A stretch of 64,000 nt of DNA from Omphalotus guepiniiformis (Eukaryota > Basidiomycota > Agaricomycetes > Agaricales > Omphalotaceae). The notes under the pieces are model-generated. The model saw only the letters and a list, made by a program, of their open reading frames with translations, did no database searches and had not been told where the DNA came from. Positions 56,595-64,000 of the stretch are shown one piece after another. The stretch's first letter is position 1. Every line of letters starts with the position of its first letter. Position numbers and translations under genes: made by a program. Location: NCBI GenBank assembly GCA_028554645.1, contig JAQOOI010000058.1:682001-746000 (forward strand), written 5' to 3'.

Positions 56595-59500
56595 CATTCA
56601 ATCCCCCCCTCTACATAATTTTTCCCGCTCTCGCCTCGCTTCCCGGGTTGCTGTAAATCATTGTCAAATATCTCGCAGCACTTTCACTTCCGGTGGCTAC
56701 AAGCTTACGTGCCCCCTCTTTTATGAACGACTGCGGGGGAGGTTAAGAGGTGTTTTTTTGCTTCGCTCGCTCGTTGAGGTTCACGTGTGGCGATGACGCG
56801 TTTGCGTTCTTGGAGGGTGCTGCGAGGTTCGCGTGGGGGTGGGGGTGTCCCGTGGTTAAGGGAAATCTCCGCGTCTAAACCGGTGGACCATGCGCTTCTA
56901 GTGTTTTTATTCTGTGCTGGGTTACACACACACATTTAATATTCTTGATATCGCACCCGCTCAAAAACGTGCGGAGATACAAATTTCTTGGTTCGTTTTT
57001 CGTTTCCCCTTTCTTTTTCGCAGGGCAAGCAGTTTTGCCAGGTCAAAGCTATTTTTTTCTGTCGTTTTGTTTTTTCCTTTCCTTTCTTTCTTTTTCTTAC
57101 ACTGTTTCTTTCTTGTATTACTATTAATCGAATTGTACAAAGAATGGCAGAAACGGGTAAACTAAAAGCTTTCACAGTGATATCCTTAGGGAGCAAAAAA
57201 AATTGAATAAATCGTAATCCGAATCGTATACTCCGCGGGGTTTTTGGGCTATGATTTCACGCGAGACCTCGCTTGGACCCGGACGGACGCCGCGTGGGTC
57301 TAGAGCCCTTTGCGGCGGCAGTTTCCAGCAAAAAACCTCTATGTACGTCAAATGATATTAAAATGATGTCACGTCTTTACAGCTGTTCCAGACTTCTGAT
57401 GTTCTGAACAGATTCTGATCAAGGCAAAAGCTTTTTTTCTTGATTTTTTTGATATACTTTTTTTTAGGTATGTTTTTTCTTTTCTTTCATGCGAGACCTT
57501 GCTTTGTCACCCTTTGTGTTTCCGTTTGGTTTCTATAAAGCAGAAGCGCTAAGCCGCCGACGAGGGGCTGTGACGTGGATACGGATCTCGAACCGTGCGT
57601 GTACATATGCACTACAGTAACGCCTTCCTTCTCACTCGGGGTTTTCTTGGGTGTTTCAATGAATAAATTCGGTTCGGCCCGCTTTGACCCTCTCATTGCC
57701 ATTTCATCCATCTCATGACCCCCTAGGTCCCTACGTTTCGCTCTCGTATTGGCAATGTGGCCCTGTGGTACCCTGTGGAACCCTGTGGAACACCCTCCCC
57801 AAAGGATTGGTTTATGCAATATGCCAACGTGCAACGTGAAACGATGTTTATGGGGAGAAACGAGAACTTGGAAGTAATTGAGTGGGGTATGTCTTGTGAC
57901 CGCTTTTCTGACTTTGCAATGTATACGTCGTGCGCGTGAGGGCCTGACCGGGACCATTCATTCATTCAACACATACCTATAGAGAACTCACGGAATTACC
58001 CCACTCTATGTTCGCCAGCGCCTCCCCCCTTTTTCTTCTAGCTAGGTTTAGTCTTTTTCATTTAGATCGGATTTGGATTTGGTGTGGGGTAAATTGAAGT
58101 AAGTGTGGTGCGATGATCGTAAGTCGTAAGTACAGTGGTCAACGGGGTCGTGTGGTCTAATCAATAGAGATCCTCCGTGAATCCGGGATTTAGGATCGCT
58201 GGTAATAACACCTACGTAGGTGGAAGGCTTCAGCGTACCTTTGGGTAGAGCCGCAATTCCTATCGAAAAGGACTATGCAAAGCAATTGCATTTGCTTTTG
58301 GCATCACATGTATGTACGCATGGGGGTCCCTGTGTACTTCCTCAGTATACTCACGGTGAGTATGAGTATGTATGTATGTACCATGAGCACATAAGGTACA
58401 TATATGATATATCATATGGTCCAGCCACGATTGAAATTCTAGCAGTCTGCGTATGGTGCCCATGGGGGCGGTCGGGTGGGGTCGGGTGGTCTGGTCTGTC
58501 TGGTCTGTCTAGCCCACTGTATGTATCATGATATCTATTATCGATGCTTAGAAGTACCCAAAGGTGGAAAAGACCGGGTCAGGGGGTGTTCTCGATTCTC
58601 GATTTCTTTCTTGGATGGTACCGCCCCTGGCCATGGTGAGTTTTGAAATGAAAGGTATGTAGGAATAAAGTAATCTGTTTCAACGTATGAGATATGTACC
58701 TTCATTCCGATTCATTCATCCAGGGCCTACTGAGCATGCACCCTGCTTTATGATACTTCGAGATTTCATTTAAATCCTTGCGAAATCCTTGCGAACATTC
58801 GGTTCTTTGTGGGTATAGAACATTACTTTACAATGTACATATGGTCTAGATGGATAGATGGATAGATGGATCATGGATGGATGGATGGATTATGGATTGG
58901 GACCCTGCGTACTTGCGTACTTCCCACTTGGCAGGGCGGTCCAAAGATTGCGTCAGCGTTGAATATTCGTGTTAACGAGCTTCTGACTGCTTCTGACCTC
59001 AGCTTCATCACGATTACGCGGAGGATTTCAGACCGTGAATCATTATCATAAATACAGGAACCCGAGTCGAACAACATTACCCTATGTATCCCGCGGTAAG
59101 TACATGATGATCTTCGTGTCCTCCAGGTATCAGCTGCGCACCGTGACGAAAGTACATACATACATACATACATCCCCTCGACGAACCTGCAGCAAACTCG
59201 ATGTTCTCTCGGAACATTTCCAAATTTGAATTTCATTAATCTCAACATGTCCATTAAATTTCACCGAGGGAGCGGAGTTGCGAGTTGAAACCGAATCCCT
59301 AGAACCGAGAACTGTACACTGTATAGTGTACATATAATTCGAAGAGTCGTCATCGTAATTAGGCATGTATGTGGCTAGCGAATGAGCGAGCTGTATATGA
59401 TATAGTAACTTATGAATTCTGATATGCCACAGAATGAGCATTGACGCGGACGACTCGGAGTGTGAGGTTAACTGCGTGCGCAGCAGTATGCGTCGACGGT

Positions 59501-61257
59501 CAACGGCAGTGGCTGATGGAGGGGTACTAAGTATGGAGTGGTAGGTATGTAAGTATTGAAGGATCTATGTATAGAGAGAGACGATGAGTGTATGTACAGT
59601 ATACATAGTGTTTTATGCTCTAAAAATGACGGATCCAGGTAACTGTGAGGAATACGATGATGGAACTCGGAGTAAGTAATCATCTAGTAAAGCCTGAGCA
59701 AGTCTCAGGCAGTACTTAGGTGTATTTACAGACGGCGATAATAGCGGGGTTTTATTTATAAGTACGAATAATTCAATGAATCCCGGCCTTACTTAACTTA
59801 CTTACTTGTTGCCTATCAGCGAGAGGACAAACAGACTCCTCAATTCAACGGAGGATGAATGTACTAGTAAATGATGCCTCGACTTATATTTGAAATACAT
59901 AGCAACATACATAGTAAGAGCTCTATGAATCGAAAACCCGCCGCCGGTAAGTACATAGTACTCGCCGGTACGATTTGGACTCGGACTCGACACATCCGAA
60001 TGAATTCTAAATCATGATCAGTCAAACTTGTAAGCTTCGAAGTCTCGGAGAAAATCTACGTATTATAAGTCATCAGTAAAGTACTAGTAGGGCTTCCGCC
60101 GCTGCGCAACTTCGCAACTTCATTTAGATGGTATGATCGTGGCATGGCGTAGCCTTCTAATAGCCCGCAGGTCGAAGAAAGATCAGGGTAGTAATGCTAC
60201 TTACGGATATGTAATAATCACAGTGCCCTGTATGTACGTATCTTCAGCTGCAAGCGCTGCGGAATCTACATAACAGCACAGTACGGTTCATGCATGTATG
60301 ATCAACTAATATCATAGCTTATTCGCTCGCTGCTCAGGGACTCCGAGTCCGAGTCCTGAGCGCTGCGCATCGAGCTCCGTATCTGTCACTGTCAATCCCA
60401 AAAAAGATGAATTAGATAACCTACGCAGATAAGTACATACATAGTATCGTACAAGATAAGACTCATCATGAAATGTGCATTCAATCATTACTGACTCTAG
60501 CAGCCGAATCACTTCCCTACTTATTACATATACATAGGCTTCACCGGCACCCTTGCTGCAGTGCGCACTCGTACTGCAAAAAGTGGTTGGGTTCAACGTG
60601 TAAGAATACGTACAGTATAGAAATCTTGAACAAGTACATACAGTAATACCGACGATTCTCATTAATGACCGTAGAAATCAGAAGCAGATTGAGATAACGC
60701 TTGACCGTCACGGTCCTCAGAGGGCAGGCTAATCAGCGTCCGCCGTCACTAAGGCAAATTGTCGTCGTCGGCAAGTCGCCGAAGGTCATGCCATGCTTCG
60801 GCGGTGCGGCAACAGGCCGGCAAATCTTTCGAAATTTCGGGGTTGAGAGGGTTGCGGAATTCCTCCCAGTCTAGATCTGCGAGAAACGCTCTGCACTCCA
60901 AGATTATTCGGGCTGTTGATTTACAGCGCACGTAAAATATAATCTGCATCTTAATGAACGGACGCTACAAATTGTTTCTACATGGAACAGCTCCTGACAG
61001 ACAGATCCAAAGTACGGTTGAATGTTCGATGTAGATACATTAGTATCAATATATACATTTTATGATGAGTATATGTTAACTTTAACATATGTTCGTAGGA
61101 CATGAAGATATTAAATCAACATTGTTGTAAACAACTATCGAAGAAACACACAACGCTTTATCTCTACACCCGAAGCAATAAATCATGGATTTTGTATTGA
61201 ACATATGAAGATAAGTTGATAGTCCGAGGAAACATACACGGAACAAAGAGTTATAAT
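56595..61257. other. Gene-poor spacer rich in TATG/TACA repeats
   Basis: No gene was recognised over about 4.6 kb. Repeats include TATG/GTAT runs near 58366-58380, GATGGATG at about 58853-58890, and TACA at about 59153-59172. A 66-codon minus-strand frame at 60749-60949 (AFLADLDWEEFRNPLNPEI) looks protein-like but has no context. The part near 61257 is the 3' flank of the next gene. Confidence 0.5.
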
Positions 61258-62961
61258 CTACACTTTAGGCGAAGAAGGTTTAACCTTCTTCTCCTTCTCC
61301 TCCCACTCTTCCTCACTAGCAATCTCATCCTCCAAATCCTCCTTCTCCAACTTCATCTGCGCCTTCCAAGCACTCTCCTCAATATATTCCTCATCACGAA
61401 GATTCTCAGCCAATTCAATACCTTCAATCTCCGAATCTATACAATCACACAAATGAAGACAAGCGCAAAAAAAAGGAAGGCATAACACCCACCTTTATCA
61501 ACCTTCATAACAACCACCCAAAGCACTTTATCCGAAGCCCAATGTTCCAACAAATCAGCACTAGCAACGCGTCTCTCCATCAACGTCTGACTAGGTCCAA
61601 GAAGACCCTTAATCCCAGTAACCTTCCCAAACTTCTCGTCGAGATCACGTTGAAATGCAGCTCGACGTTGAGCACGACCTTCTTTCCAAACCTCCTTCCT
61701 CATCCTATGCGCATCCCAAGCCGACAACGCTTGCGACGCAACATTCTTCACACTCGAACTCGAATTCGTCTTTTTCGTCGCAGAAGTACCATTCGTGCTC
61801 GTACTGCTGCTAGACGCAGCAGGCATAGGCACAGGCGAAGGTCTCCCACCCATCCCATCCATCTCCTCACCCAACACACCAGCCTGATACATCCTCATCA
61901 ACGCCCTCCTCCTCTCCTCATTCTTCTTCTCCTTTCTACCCTCCCTAGCATTATCAAGCTTAACACCCCAAGAATTAACAACATCCATCACCCCTTGCGG
62001 TTTTTCCGGCTCCGGTAACCCATGAGTCTCAACAGGCAGCGCCAAATTCTCCGTCATCGCAAACCTCCTCCCAACAACAGGACTATCAATCGGGTCCGTA
62101 GAGAAATATCCTGTTGACGGGACAGAGGGTGGTTTATCTGCGATCGCACGTACGATTCGACCTGCGAAAGGGATTGGTAGGCGGAGAAGAACGGAGCCTA
62201 CGCCTCGGCCTACTTTGTTTAGTTTTTCTTTGGATGTGGATTTTGAGTTGGGCGATGTGGAGTTTGTTAGGAGGAGGAGCATGGCTCGGGTTGTACAGAG
62301 ACGGACGGAGAGACCTAGGGGTTTGAAGAGGTTTAGGTTTGCGGAGCGGAGGTAGCGGTCTGTTAGGGTTTTGGAGAGGACGTGCATTGAGGTTTGGGCG
62401 GCGGTTTGGATTATGACGCTTGCGATTATTGCCCAGTGGTATGGTCTGTAAGAAAACAACAGAAACGAAGTTCAGGAGAGGGTTATGGAATGAGGAGAAA
62501 CCAAACGCAACGCACACAAAACCAATAACCATCCCAGCATAATCAACAACCCTCAAAGGCGGACTAGCAACAATAGCCAAATTCAACCCATCGACAAAAT
62601 TTAACATCGTCTCTTGTGAAATTCCAACACTTTCTAAAACTTCATTGTATCCTCTAGCAAAAGCCGAATCGAAACGAGAGTTGACGCTAATTTGCGGTAA
62701 ACAGAAAGGTAGAGAGAGTGATTCGGATGTATCCTCAGGAAGACGTCGTTTATCGGAGGAGTCGCCTGGTGAAGGAATGGGTACAGGTGGGAGGTAAGAA
62801 CGTATGAGGAGGTCTGCATCTCGAGTTAATTGAATGCCGGAGGAGGTTCCCGCCGATTCCGATCCCGACGTTGATTTCTTGGATGGTTTCTTCTTCTTCT
62901 TCTTCTCATCATCGTAGGAAAGAGAAGGGGTTTGAGAGTATGGAGGTAGTTCGAAAGACAT
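61258..62961 (-). CDS. Conserved fungal protein of unknown function, membrane-associated
   Basis: Three exons (62961-62516, 62445-61493, 61436-61258) give 525 aa from MSFELPPYSQTPSLSYDDEK. Donor GTGCGT and acceptor TTACAG give the only frame that links GMVIGFV to PYHWAII. An N-terminal Lys/Ser-rich region precedes a compact core (SRFDSAFARGYNEVLESVGI, FVDGLNLAIVASPPLRVVD, then HWAIIASVIIQTAAQTSMHV with a hydrophobic helix), which resembles uncharacterised fungal proteins shared by asco- and basidiomycetes. The C-terminal half is charged and coiled-coil-like (REGRKEKKNEERRRALMRMY, then an acidic tail). The hydrophobic segments suggest peripheral or short integral membrane association. No enzymatic motif was seen. 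Confidence 0.75.
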
Positions 62962-63362
62962 GGTTTGGTATGAATTTTCGTCGAAGGGCTTGACCAGCTA
63001 ACTAACCCTTTATAAGATATCATTGCACTGAAACAATGGTGGTGTCTAAGTCTTACCTACCTTGGTACCGCATGACCGACCCACTAGCGCCTAGCACTAA
63101 AACCTACTACCCCCCTGTCTAGCTTGGATTTCAGTGAATGATTGTCAGACATTCGACAGCCCATCTGAATGACCGTAAGGTCCCTTGATATCCTAAGTTG
63201 GAAGTTATCATCGCCAGCACGATTGAGCAGGCAGCGAAAGCAGGCAGTAAGAAAGCGCTAGTGAAAGTAGGGCGAAAGCCTTACCAAGAGCAGGTTCTTT
63301 TGAAAAATTCTCTTAAGTAGTGACATACACGATCATTCCAAGGACTTGAGCAGATTAACATG
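62962..63362. other. Upstream region of the 525-aa protein gene
   Basis: Presumed promoter of the minus-strand gene and the upstream flank of the tRNA. No coding signal and no TATA box was recognised. Confidence 0.4.
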
Positions 63363-63443
63363 TCCCTGGTAGTATATCGGTTAGTACACGCGCCTGTCAT
63401 CATGCGATCGCGCGAAAGCTGGGTTCGACTCCCAGCCAGGGAG
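63363..63443 (+). tRNA. tRNA-Asp (GUC) with 9-nt intron
   Basis: The acceptor TCCCTGG pairs with CCAGGGA plus discriminator G; the body is identical to the copies at 15398 and 15717. The anticodon loop CTGTCAC is split after position 37 by a nine-base intron (TCATGCGAT). All stems pair normally. Confidence 0.93.
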
Positions 63444-64000
63444 TGTGTTGTACGAGAACCATTTTTTCTTTCTCTCATCTACATGCATAAAGATATCAAT
63501 GAAATCATATCGAACAACCAGCCCTGCTGCATTTTGTGCGCGCTCAGGAGCTGTTCCTATGTAGACGCTATTCCTAGGGTCTGGCCAAGGCTGTATTTCA
63601 AGGATTTTATGTGCGCTAGAAGTTAGTAAATTGTGAGAATCACTCTACCATTACGCTCTCCAACTGTTGTGTCTTTCTTTCTATGTGAATCAGCACCTAG
63701 AGACTGGGAGGTGTACTGTACATCCGATGTACTGATAGAGTAGTTAGAATAGCTCTAGACGAACAAAAGTACTGTAAGTCAGAGATTCAATACGAAGCAC
63801 AGCCTAGCTGTAAGTACTTGCTAGTACCATCAGTTCTAGTTATGTTTGACCCTCCCGGGCAACTTTCGGGTTCTACGGAAGAGGTAGTGATCAAAGCGGA
63901 CGCTCTGTTATCTCATTGTGTCCTCGTCAATGCAACCCCCTCTCAGCTTGGAGAAAGCCCGAAATCCCGAAATCCTGAAATCTCGAAGGATGGTAGGTAT
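63444..64000. other. Right end, nothing recognised
   Basis: No motif-bearing frame and no RNA gene was recognised. Confidence 0.45.

Noticed and set aside
58300..59200. TATG/TACA and GATG tandem runs as a possible CRISPR-like or regulatory array
   Set aside because: They are simple microsatellites without unique spacers of constant length, and the genome is eukaryotic.
60749..60949. Minus-strand 66-codon frame with protein-like composition
   Set aside because: No start context, splice partner, homologue in the window or recognisable motif; retained only as a remark in the spacer entry.

Overview
The window looks like a chromosome segment of an agaricomycete mushroom (Basidiomycota). Genes are split by many short introns (about 50-120 nt) with GT(A/G)AGT donors. 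Neighbouring genes are not arranged as operons. There is a Ty1/copia LTR retrotransposon, intron-containing tRNA-Asp genes, and several large Ser/Pro-rich disordered proteins of a kind common in mushrooms. No CRISPR array, phage or bacterial-style system was seen.

Layout. 1-9 kb: a protein phosphatase methylesterase gene (PPE1, 2475-4065) with three decayed fragments of itself on the same strand (about 1540-2110, 6185-6570, 8390-8890), a small secreted Ser-rich protein (4508-4971) and an orphan membrane-type ORF (7314-8249). 9-13.5 kb: decayed duplications, namely a truncated aldonolactone-oxidase copy, a dead multi-span membrane protein gene and an intact ORF for a degenerate Ras-like protein (11156-11901). 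14-18 kb: a Cys-containing secreted protein, two tRNA-Asp genes (one with a damaged acceptor stem) and a 459-aa disordered protein. 19.4-24.8 kb: a nearly intact copia element with a 5-bp target duplication and LTRs differing at one base. 26.4-32.1 kb: one four-exon gene for a 1744-aa disordered protein. 33.6-34.3 kb: a small acidic Ser-rich protein.

35-43 kb carries inverted and shuffled relatives of the 9-13.5 kb blocks around the full-length FAD-dependent aldonolactone oxidase (37257-39693), plus an orphan gene with a GC-AG intron (40435-41968). 44-46 kb: a ten-exon GPI-type protein with two cupredoxin domains. 46.5-52.3 kb: two paralogous multi-span membrane proteins, and a second Ras-like copy killed by start loss, P-loop loss and a 152-bp palindromic MITE. 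52.3-64 kb is gene-poor and rich in short tandem repeats; it holds a three-finger C2H2 protein (55786-56594), a conserved fungal membrane-associated protein (61258-62961) and a third tRNA-Asp gene (63363-63443).

The dominant theme is local duplication and decay. A divergent pair (multi-span membrane protein on minus, Ras-like protein on plus) occurs twice, and pieces of it and of the oxidase are scattered in inverted orientation between 9 and 52 kb. Functions are inferred from motifs read by eye; intron boundaries were placed by reading frame and splice consensus and were not confirmed by transcripts.
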